In this document: positions 1 to 7,932 of the stretch, piece by piece
How the letters are laid out: every line of letters begins with the position of its first letter
Numbering within the stretch: the stretch's first letter is position 1
NCBI GenBank assembly: GCA_000752035.1
Contig: CCFE01000021.1
Span: 539,927 to 584,033 of the forward strand
DNA: 44,107 nt
Direction: 5' to 3'
Source of the DNA: Bacillus rubiinfantis
GTDB lineage: Bacteria > Bacillota > Bacilli > Bacillales > Cytobacillaceae
The notes under the pieces: model-generated
What the model saw: only the letters and a program-made list of their open reading frames with translations
What the model was told of the DNA's origin: nothing
Database searches by the model: none
Position numbers and translations under genes: made by a program

Positions 1-2
1 AA

Positions 3-317
3 CATGGTGAGAAAATAGCGTTCTTCTATAAAGACGGTTTCACAAAACGGAAAGTAAGTCACAAAATGGATATTGACGTTAAACCTAACCTTTATGTATA
101 TCAAGGTAAAACTGATTTAGAACAACGACTAAGTGCAAGAGAATGTGAACTCTGTGGAGATAATTCACCAGATACCCAGTTTGAAATTCACCATGTTAAT
201 AAGGTAAAAAACCTAAAAGGCAAAACATATTGGGAAATGGTCATGATAGCAAAACAGAGAAAAACATTAGTCTTGTGTAAGAAGTGTCATAATGAAATCC
301 ATAAAACTAGAGGATAG
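3..317 (+). CDS. Group II intron reverse transcriptase/maturase, C-terminal HNH domain (partial)
   Basis: The frame is open from the left edge, so this is the end of a longer LtrA-type protein and the ATG at 66 is internal. The visible 104 residues form the DNA endonuclease domain that group II intron proteins use for retrohoming. The features are a CELC zinc-binding pair, then IHHVNK, then RKTLVLCKKCH and a terminal EIHK, which together give the HNH core with two Cys-x2-Cys knuckles. In the intact element the protein would carry reverse transcriptase and maturase (X) domains upstream. The domain looks complete to its stop, which suggests a recently active intron. Family call is firm; activity cannot be judged without the upstream part. 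Confidence 0.9.
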   Translation, partial: HGEKIAFFYKDGFTKRKVSHKMDIDVKPNLYVYQGKTDLEQRLSARECELCGDNSPDTQFEIHHVNKVKNLKGKTYWEMVMIAKQRKTLVLCKKCHNEIHKTRG

Positions 318-332
318 ATGTTTGTAAGTGGA

Positions 333-366
333 GAGCCGTATACTCTGAGAGGAGTACGTACGGTTC
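333..366 (+). ncRNA. Group II intron domain V
   Basis: The 34-nt sequence folds perfectly. GAGCCGTA pairs with TACGGTTC (one G-U), followed by a two-base CG bulge on the 3' side, a second helix TACTCT/GGAGTA, and a GAGA (GNRA) tetraloop. The catalytic AGC triad is at 334-336. Every conserved part of the ribozyme active site is present, so the intron RNA core looks functional here. Confidence 0.95.
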
Positions 367-427
367 GGGGGGGAGTTTCTAGAAACCTACTGCAGAAATG
401 TAGCAAGGCGCTGGATTCTTACCCTAC

Positions 428-1708
428 TATCGTTTTCGCGGGGCAGACTATACTGCGTTTAACCAGCTTAAGGGTTACTTGGAATCTGCCAATCAGCGCT
501 ATTTTGAATATTCTCTGCGCAAAAACTATCGCTCAGAAAAAATGTTAATTCACCAGTTTAATCAATTATTTCGAAAGTGGGATGGGGTTATTGAACACTT
601 TCATTATGATGAAACGGACCATCTGTTTGCAGTTTTAGAAGATACGGTAGAAGAAGGATTGGTCACATTGCCACTTGACACCACCAACTTAAGACATGTT
701 CTCCTGCGTTTATATAAAAAAGATGTGGCTGTACTTGTCCGTTCTAATCGCCAGGTACTCAAAGTGGTTGAAGAAATTGAACGACTAGGATTTTTCTGTG
801 ATGCCGAGATTTCAGGTTCCTTTTATCGCAGCTTGCCTGTTCGTGAATTTTATTTGCTATTAAGAAGACTTACCCATCCAAAAGTTGCAAAAGACCGCTA
901 TTTGTTTCATCAGTCATCTTACGGGAGTAATGAACTGTCAATATCCGAAATCTTTCAGTATTTTACACAGGGGAAGTCATATGTACTAGAGTTATTAGAG
1001 GAACGGGAAAATTGGATATTCGGTGGTGAATCATTCAAGACGCAATCAGCCTTGTCTGTACTCCAACAATTAATCGAGCAAATAAAACCACATGAAGTTT
1101 TTCGCAACAGGTTTTACCAATATTTGCGAAATCAATTTCAAGGCGAGGATAAGGGAATACAGAAGCAAGAGGCCATCGCCAAAATGAAAGAATACAAGGT
1201 CAATTTAGATCGACTGATTTATCTGTTAAAAAAGGAATTTGGAAATTTTGAAGCTTCCTTGTATGATTTAGAACAATTCCTTGCCATTAAAATAGCCACG
1301 GATACGATCGAGAATGAATGGAAGATTCATGATGAAGTCTCCCATCGAATTAAAGTTATGACTGTACACAAGGCTAAGGGATTGGAATTCGATTATGTTT
1401 TACTACCTTACACGAATAGTCCATTTATTAAGGATGGAATGACGGAAATATTATTAATTCCGGAAGCTGGAAATTGGAAGATCGGCTATCATATTAATTG
1501 GCAGGACCAAATCGTTGAAAACACTTTTTATCGAGATCATGTTAAAAATGAACAAGCGGAAATGATTGCGGAAGAGGCAAGGCTGCTCTATGTTGCCATA
1601 ACACGAGTAAAAAAAGGAATAATTGTCCAGAGTACGGCGACCATGAATCCGTATTCCATACAATGTTGGAGTGACTTGCTAGAAAGTGGGGAGAACTTAC
1701 ATGTTTAG
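428..1708 (+). CDS. UvrD/Rep-family (SF1A) helicase, 3' exon of an intron-interrupted gene
   Basis: If the intron is removed the frame starts at TAT (428) and reads YRFRGADY, the end of helicase motif III. It then runs through the SLRKNYRS motif IV without a stop. An apparent start at 479 (TTG) lies inside this homology and is not real. Further on are motif V (MTVHKAKGLEFDYVLLP) and motif VI (EEARLLYVAITRVKKG). The Walker A and B half lies outside the window, so the protein depends on intron splicing for expression. The gene ends 8 bases inside the next gene (ATGTTTAG), indicating translational coupling. No RecB-type nuclease domain follows motif VI. It is probably the AddA-like partner of the next protein; that pairing is inference. 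Confidence 0.85.
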   Translation, partial: YRFRGADYTAFNQLKGYLESANQRYFEYSLRKNYRSEKMLIHQFNQLFRKWDGVIEHFHYDETDHLFAVLEDTVEEGLVTLPLDTTNLRHVLLRLYKKDVAVLVRSNRQVLKVVEEIERLGFFCDAEISGSFYRSLPVREFYLLLRRLTHPKVAKDRYLFHQSSYGSNELSISEIFQYFTQGKSYVLELLEERENWIFGGESFKTQSALSVLQQLIEQIKPHEVFRNRFYQYLRNQFQGEDKGIQKQEAIAKMKEYKVNLDRLIYLLKKEFGNFEASLYDLEQFLAIKIATDTIENEWKIHDEVSHRIKVMTVHKAKGLEFDYVLLPYTNSPFIKDGMTEILLIPEAGNWKIGYHINWQDQIVENTFYRDHVKNEQAEMIAEEARLLYVAITRVKKGIIVQSTATMNPYSIQCWSDLLESGENLHV

Positions 1709-4220
1709 CATTAAATACTACCAGCATACAAGGAACTTTTACGAAAATTTTCTATTACGCGATGAGGAACTTCATATTACGCAAAGTGCTGCTTTTGCTG
1801 ATTTTTTACGAGACAAGAATCCACATGCACACGTCTACGGATATAAAGCATTTGTGATGAATCTATTTCCGGAATGGAATCATCCGCATACGGAAGTGTA
1901 TTTACACTCGGTTATCAGACAATTCCTGCATGAGAATGCACCGGAACACGAACAAACCTATTATCAAAAGCGGGTCCAAGACTTCTATTTAAGCTTGCGA
2001 TTTTTAATGGAAATGGGTGGATTGACGCTTTATGATGGCCCCAACTTAAGGGACGAGCAAAAATTGTTAGTCAAGTTGATGAAGCAGATGTACAAAGACC
2101 CCCTTGTTTCGCAATATATTACAGAAAGAGCAAGCTTATCTAAGGGGAAAATTCGTGATAGGCTAGGGCTTCATTCGGATGGCCAAACAATTTATTTACA
2201 CCATTTTGATTATATCGATGGCACAAGAATGATGTTGTTTCAGCTTTTGAAACAAATTGGTTATAAGCAGCTTGTATTTTATATCCCATTTCAGCCCGAG
2301 CTGCCTGAGCTGTATAAGCCTTGGCTTGAAATCTATCAATCACTTAGTGGAGTTAATTGGCAACAATGGGAATGTGTCGAATCTACTAAATGGACAAGTG
2401 GGGCAAGATTTGCTCAATATCTAGATCAACATCTAGATCAACATATGGAACACTGGGAAGCGGATAGGAACGATATAACGTTCTTGTCCTTTGAACACCC
2501 AACTAGCTTTAAAGATTATTTGAAACAACATCCAATTCACAAAAATGTTCATGAAGTGATTTCTGTATTCGAGGAAAACTTGAATATGTATACCGATCAT
2601 TCATACAAGGATCATTTTTATGCCACTGCCTATGGTCAATTCTTTCTTGCATTACAAAACTGTAAAAAGACCGAGGCAGGTATTACCCTTTCCTATGATG
2701 ATTATGTAAATATGATGACATCAGGGTGGGTTCGTGCCGGTGATACAAATGGGATGCAAGCTTTAACCTTATTGGTGGATCTGCATGATTATATGGACGG
2801 TATACGTAACTTTCAGGATATCATGGAACGTCTTCAAGCCCTTGTGGAGTTCCAGGAATTCACACGTGTCTTTGATGATCTTTCCAAAGAGCAAACAGGA
2901 CGGAATCGGTTGAAACGATACTTAAATAACCCGTTTCGTGCTTTTCCGTATGTGCATGACTCCCGATACGAACTTACTGTGAAGCAATTAATCGATTGTA
3001 CAAAAGATTTGGCAAGAAAGGTAAATCGATTATTACTAAAAGACCAGGAGAAGCGCAATGTCCAGTCTTACCTGCTTGAAATTCAGAGAATTTACTCAAA
3101 TGTAAAAGACAGCTGGGATGAGAAAGCTGCTGGCAAATTAGAGAAACTTTTCCGAACTGACATTTCAGTAACATGGGAATTTGAGCAGGCAGAGCTATTT
3201 CAACTATTAACTTATTATCTTGCATCACAGGAAGAACGAAATCGAAACAAAATTCAAAACTTTGACCAGTTAGTCGGAAAAACGTTAACCAGTGAGCATA
3301 TCCATGTGACGGGATTATCGTTAAAAACATTTCCGTGGAAAAGTCCATCGCTGCCGAATCTTTTAAATCATACATGGTTAAAAAATTGCGTCTATCATTC
3401 TTATATCTCGGCTAATCGGGATAGTAGGATCAATGCCTTGTTAGTTGATTTTTACTCACGGCAGGTTACTCGAAATACAGCTCTTTATGCTTTATTCCAT
3501 TTAATTGCCTATGCCAAAGGCACGATTACATTAAGTTTTATCGAAGAACTTCAAGAACATGATGGACCAAGTATTTACTATACGATTTTAAAAGAGCTGT
3601 ACGATGGTTTGGATTTCGACAATGAAGAGGTAAGTGAAGAATTTGAATGGGATCAGGAGGAGCAGCAAGAGCTTCTGGATGTCCCTTTCGATGTCTTTGA
3701 GAAGATTCCAGATTTGCTTTGGCTAGACAGTGACTTTTGCCATAAAAAGTTTTTCCTCAATGCCTTTATTGAGCAGCATCCGATTTATGAAAAGGACTTC
3801 CACCAGCAGCAAGTTTTTGCAACGATTGGAAAACTGCTGATGGAACAGGGAGATGAGGAAGAGTTTCGCCAAGCCGTGTTTCCATTATTTCCTCAATGGA
3901 CCCGTATACATAAGCAAAATTTGCTGGATACGGCTTTCACTAGTGGATTACGTTCCTATAAATCATATGAGAATATTTATTATCCAAAGGCGATGAACCG
4001 CCTCCAACGTCTATATAGCCGTTATGAAGTCACGAAAAATTGGAAGGCAAAACATCAGTATGATCATGATACATTTAAAGTAAGAGACCATGTAAATAAA
4101 TTAATGGAAAATATGGATGATAAAAAGGTATTAGCTCGGAGTGGAAGCCATTGCCGGATGTGTCCATTTTTACATGTATGTAAGGAAGGAGAGTATGTCG
4201 TCGATGCAAATGACAACTAG
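1701..4220 (+). CDS. AddB-like protein with Fe-S cysteine cluster, nuclease motif not visible
   Basis: This 839-residue protein starts at ATG 1701, preceded by GGGGAG at 1688-1693; an upstream GTG at 1686 would consume that site. I see no intact Walker A, so it resembles the inactive helicase subunit of AddAB. Its C-terminal part has the AddB/Cas4-type Fe-S layout: C680 in DFCHKKFFL, then C818-x2-C821-x5-C827 (CRMCPFLHVC). The GHxD and (D/E)xK residues normally between these cysteines are not recognisable, so nuclease activity may be lost or diverged. It overlaps the upstream helicase, and its end overlaps the next gene, pointing to a complex with two UvrD-like helicases. Homology to AddB is inferred from the cysteine pattern and context. 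Confidence 0.65.
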   Translation: MFSIKYYQHTRNFYENFLLRDEELHITQSAAFADFLRDKNPHAHVYGYKAFVMNLFPEWNHPHTEVYLHSVIRQFLHENAPEHEQTYYQKRVQDFYLSLRFLMEMGGLTLYDGPNLRDEQKLLVKLMKQMYKDPLVSQYITERASLSKGKIRDRLGLHSDGQTIYLHHFDYIDGTRMMLFQLLKQIGYKQLVFYIPFQPELPELYKPWLEIYQSLSGVNWQQWECVESTKWTSGARFAQYLDQHLDQHMEHWEADRNDITFLSFEHPTSFKDYLKQHPIHKNVHEVISVFEENLNMYTDHSYKDHFYATAYGQFFLALQNCKKTEAGITLSYDDYVNMMTSGWVRAGDTNGMQALTLLVDLHDYMDGIRNFQDIMERLQALVEFQEFTRVFDDLSKEQTGRNRLKRYLNNPFRAFPYVHDSRYELTVKQLIDCTKDLARKVNRLLLKDQEKRNVQSYLLEIQRIYSNVKDSWDEKAAGKLEKLFRTDISVTWEFEQAELFQLLTYYLASQEERNRNKIQNFDQLVGKTLTSEHIHVTGLSLKTFPWKSPSLPNLLNHTWLKNCVYHSYISANRDSRINALLVDFYSRQVTRNTALYALFHLIAYAKGTITLSFIEELQEHDGPSIYYTILKELYDGLDFDNEEVSEEFEWDQEEQQELLDVPFDVFEKIPDLLWLDSDFCHKKFFLNAFIEQHPIYEKDFHQQQVFATIGKLLMEQGDEEEFRQAVFPLFPQWTRIHKQNLLDTAFTSGLRSYKSYENIYYPKAMNRLQRLYSRYEVTKNWKAKHQYDHDTFKVRDHVNKLMENMDDKKVLARSGSHCRMCPFLHVCKEGEYVVDANDN

Positions 4221-5871
4221 TCTTCATGAACTTCGCTTAAGCTTTGCTAGAAAATCGGCCCGAGCATGGCAGAATTATTTTGATGCTCATGGCTTGCTGC
4301 CAAATATTACTCTAAGTCCTGAACAGATTTCCGTTGTTCAGCAGGAAGAAGATCATATGCTGATCAATGGATCTGCAGGCAGCGGTAAAAGCTTAACATT
4401 ATTATACAAACTGTTGAAAGTGATGGATCAGGAAAATGAGCCAAAACGAATTTTGTATTGTTCTTTTAATACCACATTAATTGAGGATGCTAGAAAGCGG
4501 ATCAGGCAGTCAAACAAATACCACCAAATCAAAGATAAACACACTTTGCATATGATGACATTTCACAATGCGGCAGCTGGGATTTTGAAGGAGATTGGCT
4601 TTAAAAACAGCGAATTTTTGAGGGTGAATTTAGAGAATCTCCGGAATTACGAAGATAGAATTATTCGGCGTACGATTGCCTTAATTACAAACTTTATGGA
4701 AAGCGTGGAATATAAAAACCTACCAGCAGAACAAAAGCTATACAAAACTCATGCAGGTACCTTTTTAATGGAAGAAATCTTATGGATGAAAGCAAATGGC
4801 TTTATAACAGAAGAGCAGTATTTTCAATGTGAGCGAGCCGGAAGGGGAAGCAACCCGCGGTTAACGAAGGGGCAGCGACGGACCATCTTTTACCTTTATG
4901 AGGAATATCAAAAGATTTTAAAAAAGCAATTCCATGATCATTTAGATTTGGAGGATTATGCCCTACTTCTTTTAAAGTATTTAGAGGCAATCCCTGAGTC
5001 ATTAAAATATGATTACATCTTTGTAGATGAGGTCCAGGACTTGCAAGCCATGCAATTAAAGGCTTTAGTAGCCCTTCAGAAAAAATCAATAGTTGTTTCA
5101 GGTGACCCTAAACAAAGAATCTATAAGCGCAGCCCATTTTCTTACAAAGAACTGGGTTTAAACATTGAAGGAAGAAAAAACCGAAACTTAAAAATAAATT
5201 ACCGCTCCACAAAGCAAATTATGGAGCTTGCTAGTTCGATTAAATTTATAGATGAAGAAAATGATCGGATGGACGATCAGAAGTTTGTTCGCGAGGGGGA
5301 TAAACCGTCTATTCATTATTTTAAGCAAAACACAGCACTTATTAATCATATCATTAAAGAGATAGATAGTATTCAAAAACAGGAACCGGAGGCAACAATC
5401 GCCGTTGTTCATCGCTATGATGTAGAGAGTCAGAATGCCAGGCAATCCACGATATTTTATGAGTTAAATCGCAATTTTGATGTCATTACAACAGCTGAGT
5501 ACGCTAAGCGTTTCGACTTTGATTGCCAGCGAAAGCCTGTATTTTTCACGGATGCCTACAGTGTCAAGGGACTTGAATTCAATTATGTGTTTGTCATTCA
5601 CTTTGATAGGGATCATTACCCGAGTAAAAAACGTATCGATGAACTGAATAAACGGGCTGGAGATCAGTTTAGCGTTAACTACCAAAATGATTTGGATAGC
5701 ATTCAAAATGATGAAAAAAAAGTACTGTATGTAGCCATTACAAGAGCTAGAAAAGAGGTTCAGCTACTGTATACAGGTACGAACTATAGGTCGATATCAC
5801 AATTTATTCGCGATTTTAAACAAGATGATTTTGATGCATTCGGTTTTGATCCGGAAATTTATTGTAAATAG
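4195..5871 (+). CDS. UvrD-like DNA helicase (SF1A), complete
   Basis: About 558 residues with a full SF1A motif set: Walker A (INGSAGSGKSLTLLYK), Walker B (IFVDEVQDLQ), motif III (SGDPKQRIYK), motif IV (INYRSTKQI), motif V (DAYSVKGLEFNYVFV) and motif VI (KKVLYVAITRARKEVQLL). It is shorter than UvrD/PcrA (about 720 residues) and has small 1B/2B insertions, like UvrD_C_2 family enzymes. The start is uncertain. ATG 4195 lies only 3 bases after AAGGAG, and ATG 4204 or 4207 would have more usual spacing. It overlaps the AddB-like gene by 26 bases and is followed after 11 bases by the PC4 gene, so it belongs to the same operon. Confidence 0.85.
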   Translation: MSSMQMTTSLHELRLSFARKSARAWQNYFDAHGLLPNITLSPEQISVVQQEEDHMLINGSAGSGKSLTLLYKLLKVMDQENEPKRILYCSFNTTLIEDARKRIRQSNKYHQIKDKHTLHMMTFHNAAAGILKEIGFKNSEFLRVNLENLRNYEDRIIRRTIALITNFMESVEYKNLPAEQKLYKTHAGTFLMEEILWMKANGFITEEQYFQCERAGRGSNPRLTKGQRRTIFYLYEEYQKILKKQFHDHLDLEDYALLLLKYLEAIPESLKYDYIFVDEVQDLQAMQLKALVALQKKSIVVSGDPKQRIYKRSPFSYKELGLNIEGRKNRNLKINYRSTKQIMELASSIKFIDEENDRMDDQKFVREGDKPSIHYFKQNTALINHIIKEIDSIQKQEPEATIAVVHRYDVESQNARQSTIFYELNRNFDVITTAEYAKRFDFDCQRKPVFFTDAYSVKGLEFNYVFVIHFDRDHYPSKKRIDELNKRAGDQFSVNYQNDLDSIQNDEKKVLYVAITRARKEVQLLYTGTNYRSISQFIRDFKQDDFDAFGFDPEIYCK

Positions 5872-5882
5872 AGGGATTTAGT

Positions 5883-6428
5883 ATGGCGAAGATTACTTAT
5901 GAAATAAAGAAACAACTTGCAGTCCTTTCCTCCCAATCAGGAAATGGCTGGAAGAAAGAATTGAACTTGATAAGCTGGAATGGTTTTGAGCCAAAATACG
6001 ATATTCGTGACTGGGACAGTACCCATAGCAAAATGGGAAAAGGCGTGACGCTAACGGAAAATGAATTAAAAGAACTTTATGCCGTGTTAAAAGGTATGTT
6101 CGAGAATGACAGAAATGGACAAATAACATCCACGATTCAGGAAAGAAATGTTGAAGAAGAGGTTATGCATTTTATAAATAAAGCACCATTGTTCATCCAG
6201 GAAGTAAAGAACTTAATAATTTTCATGACAGAAAAAAGCTACTCTTCAGAGCTAAAAAGGAATATTCTGCTTGGACAAGCACCTGCCGAAGCAGAACTAG
6301 CTTTAATTAATGAGGTTGAGAGCTTAAGCAGTATATATCGTGGGTTTTATGATGAATTTCGTAGTTTTCTACAAGAATTAAACAACAAAGAATTGGATTT
6401 TCTCTTTGGTACAATTAAAGGATTGTAA
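5883..6428 (+). CDS. PC4/YdbC-type single-stranded DNA-binding protein with helical C-terminus
   Basis: The first 75 residues match the bacterial PC4 (YdbC) fold seen in Firmicutes: GWKKELNLISWNG, PKYDIRDWD, then KMGKGVTLTENEL. Members bind single-stranded DNA as dimers. YdbC itself is only about 70-80 residues, whereas this protein has 181. The extra 105 residues are predicted largely helical and could bind a partner. It lies 11 bases after the UvrD-like helicase, so a protein coating the DNA strand produced by the helicases is a natural reading. The PC4 call rests on visible motifs; the partner role is inference. Confidence 0.8.
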   Translation: MAKITYEIKKQLAVLSSQSGNGWKKELNLISWNGFEPKYDIRDWDSTHSKMGKGVTLTENELKELYAVLKGMFENDRNGQITSTIQERNVEEEVMHFINKAPLFIQEVKNLIIFMTEKSYSSELKRNILLGQAPAEAELALINEVESLSSIYRGFYDEFRSFLQELNNKELDFLFGTIKGL

Positions 6429-6488
6429 AGAATCATGTACAGTACACCTATGTGAGACAGAAAATAAAAGATAAGATAGGTGATTACG

Positions 6489-7199
6489 ATGGAATTAAAA
6501 GAGTTAATCGCAAGTTTGAAAAGTGATTTTCCTAAAAAGGCTATTGATGTTTCTGAAAGTTTAGAATTACTAAGTGAAACAATAAATGACACGATGAATA
6601 CGGTAAATGAAAAAATAAATGAAGCTTTTTTAAAAAGGGATTTTGAATCCAGAGAACATTATAATCAAATTGCCATGGCGATTTACAAATATGAGCAAAT
6701 AATCCTAAATACTTTAACCGAATTAGAACTTGATCCAATAGCGATAGAGCCAGAGGAAACTAGTGTAGAGAAAGAAAAGAGGGAACTGCCAAACTACTCT
6801 GAATTCTATGTTGATACAAATGTAGAACATACCCTATATGAAGATTTCACTCATAAGCGGCCATGTGGGTTTCGGGTGAATCAAGGAAATATAATAGAGG
6901 TGAGTACATGGAAAGAAATGTTAGTTAAAACATGTGAAATCCTATTAGCAGTAGACCAAGAAAAATTTATGAGTTTTGAAGAGAAGAGCAACATGAGAGG
7001 AAAGAAGAGAAAGTATTTTTCCACTAACCCAGCAGAATTATTTAACCCACTACCAGTTAGCGGTAAAATATACGTGGAAACACATATGAGTAGTAATGGA
7101 TTTAGAAATTTATTAGTGAAATTGCTTAAAGAATATGGCTATAAGATTAATGAGTACAAGGTATTTCTTAGAGCAGACTATTCTGAAATGAATAGGTAA
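6489..7199 (+). CDS. Uncharacterised protein in helicase cassette
   Basis: 236 residues from ATG 6489, with TAGGTGA just upstream; a GTG at 6480 lies inside that site. The N-terminal 75 residues are a charged helical region. The C-terminal 130 residues form a compact, conserved-looking segment with the landmarks HKRPCGFRVNQG, STWKEMLVKTCEILL, GKKRKYFSTNP and YVETHMSSNGFRNLLVKLL. That segment reminds me of small domains found beside restriction-type genes, but I cannot name the family. It lies 60 bases after the PC4 gene and 23 before the next gene, in the same direction. No transmembrane segment or known catalytic motif is seen. Confidence 0.7.
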   Translation: MELKELIASLKSDFPKKAIDVSESLELLSETINDTMNTVNEKINEAFLKRDFESREHYNQIAMAIYKYEQIILNTLTELELDPIAIEPEETSVEKEKRELPNYSEFYVDTNVEHTLYEDFTHKRPCGFRVNQGNIIEVSTWKEMLVKTCEILLAVDQEKFMSFEEKSNMRGKKRKYFSTNPAELFNPLPVSGKIYVETHMSSNGFRNLLVKLLKEYGYKINEYKVFLRADYSEMNR

Positions 7200-7222
7200 T
7201 CCGAAATCAAAAAGGTGAATCT

Positions 7223-7909
7223 ATGAAAAAAAGTAAATATTCAATGGCAGATTATTGGATGACAAAGATTAATGATCATCAACCTATTTGGTGTGGCTTA
7301 TTTGAGAAGGAACCAATAAATGAAAAATCTATCATTATTAGTTCGGTAATTTTAAATCCTTATAGTAATCAACACGAAGAAGCATGGGCTGTTTATCCAA
7401 ACCCTCAAAGTATCCTTGGCTTTTTACAATATATATTTTTGCCGACAGCTTATATTGGACTAATTAAAAGACAAGATACTGACCAAGATGTATATTACTT
7501 TGAAGAAAACTTAAGTACTCTATTAGCAGGATTTAAGGAAGAACACCCAGAAAAGACAAGTCTTATAAATAAAATGGAAAAGCTTACAATTGAACTAGAT
7601 CGACTTTGGTATGAAGATGATGTGTACTGTTTCCAAAAATTAAAGCACTGGTCCAGTGAATTTAATCAAGACTGGAAAGAGGATAGTTTTATTATTTTGA
7701 ACTTTAATATTTTTGCATCACCTCTGGATGCTGTGAAAGCAATCATAAAAGTTTATGAGGACGATTTGGATATAAAAGACTTAGAAGATGAAATTGGTTT
7801 AACTAAAAATGATTTTATCAAATTAGCTAAGGATGATATATTTCACAGCGCATTCATGAGACGGAAATTTACTGATATCCTAACAAATAGATTACGCGTA
7901 ACTTTTTAA
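7223..7909 (+). CDS. Uncharacterised protein in helicase cassette
   Basis: 228 residues from ATG 7223, with AGGTGAA as ribosome binding site. I do not recognise it. It is acidic and rich in Trp and aromatic residues (DYWMTK, IWCGLFEKE, EEAWAVYPNP, LDRLWYEDDVYCF), appears soluble, and has no signal peptide or Walker motif. The last 50 residues (IKDLEDEIGLTKNDFIKLAKDD) could form a small helical or HTH-like unit. The gene has an AT-rich base use like its upstream neighbour, and sits between that gene and the DUF4145-like gene in what looks like one operon. Confidence 0.65.
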   Translation: MKKSKYSMADYWMTKINDHQPIWCGLFEKEPINEKSIIISSVILNPYSNQHEEAWAVYPNPQSILGFLQYIFLPTAYIGLIKRQDTDQDVYYFEENLSTLLAGFKEEHPEKTSLINKMEKLTIELDRLWYEDDVYCFQKLKHWSSEFNQDWKEDSFIILNFNIFASPLDAVKAIIKVYEDDLDIKDLEDEIGLTKNDFIKLAKDDIFHSAFMRRKFTDILTNRLRVTF

Positions 7910-7932
7910 CAGTACTGGAGGATAAAAATCAG

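Larger units (their letters stand above)
1..427 (+). mobile_element. Group II intron, 3' part (runs in from the left edge)
   Basis: The stretch holds the tail of an intron-encoded maturase (stop at 315-317), then a perfect domain V (333-366) and a domain VI-like stem. In domain VI the G-run at 367-373 can pair with UUCUU and CCC at 416-424, leaving A421 bulged as the branch point. The most likely 3' splice site is after position 427 (ending CCCTAC), which puts the branch A seven bases from the junction, as expected for bacterial introns. The next bases restore an open helicase frame (TAT CGT TTT CGC). The 5' end, domains I-IV and the 5' exon lie outside the window. The exact junction is inferred. 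Confidence 0.9.

Noticed and set aside
318..548. Reading frame across the intron 3' end
   Set aside because: It runs through domain V/VI RNA structure and into the helicase exon in the wrong frame; no protein-like sequence.
4141..4194. Upstream extension of the second UvrD-like helicase
   Set aside because: It would lie on the Fe-S cysteine codons of the AddB-like gene and upstream of the only ribosome binding site.
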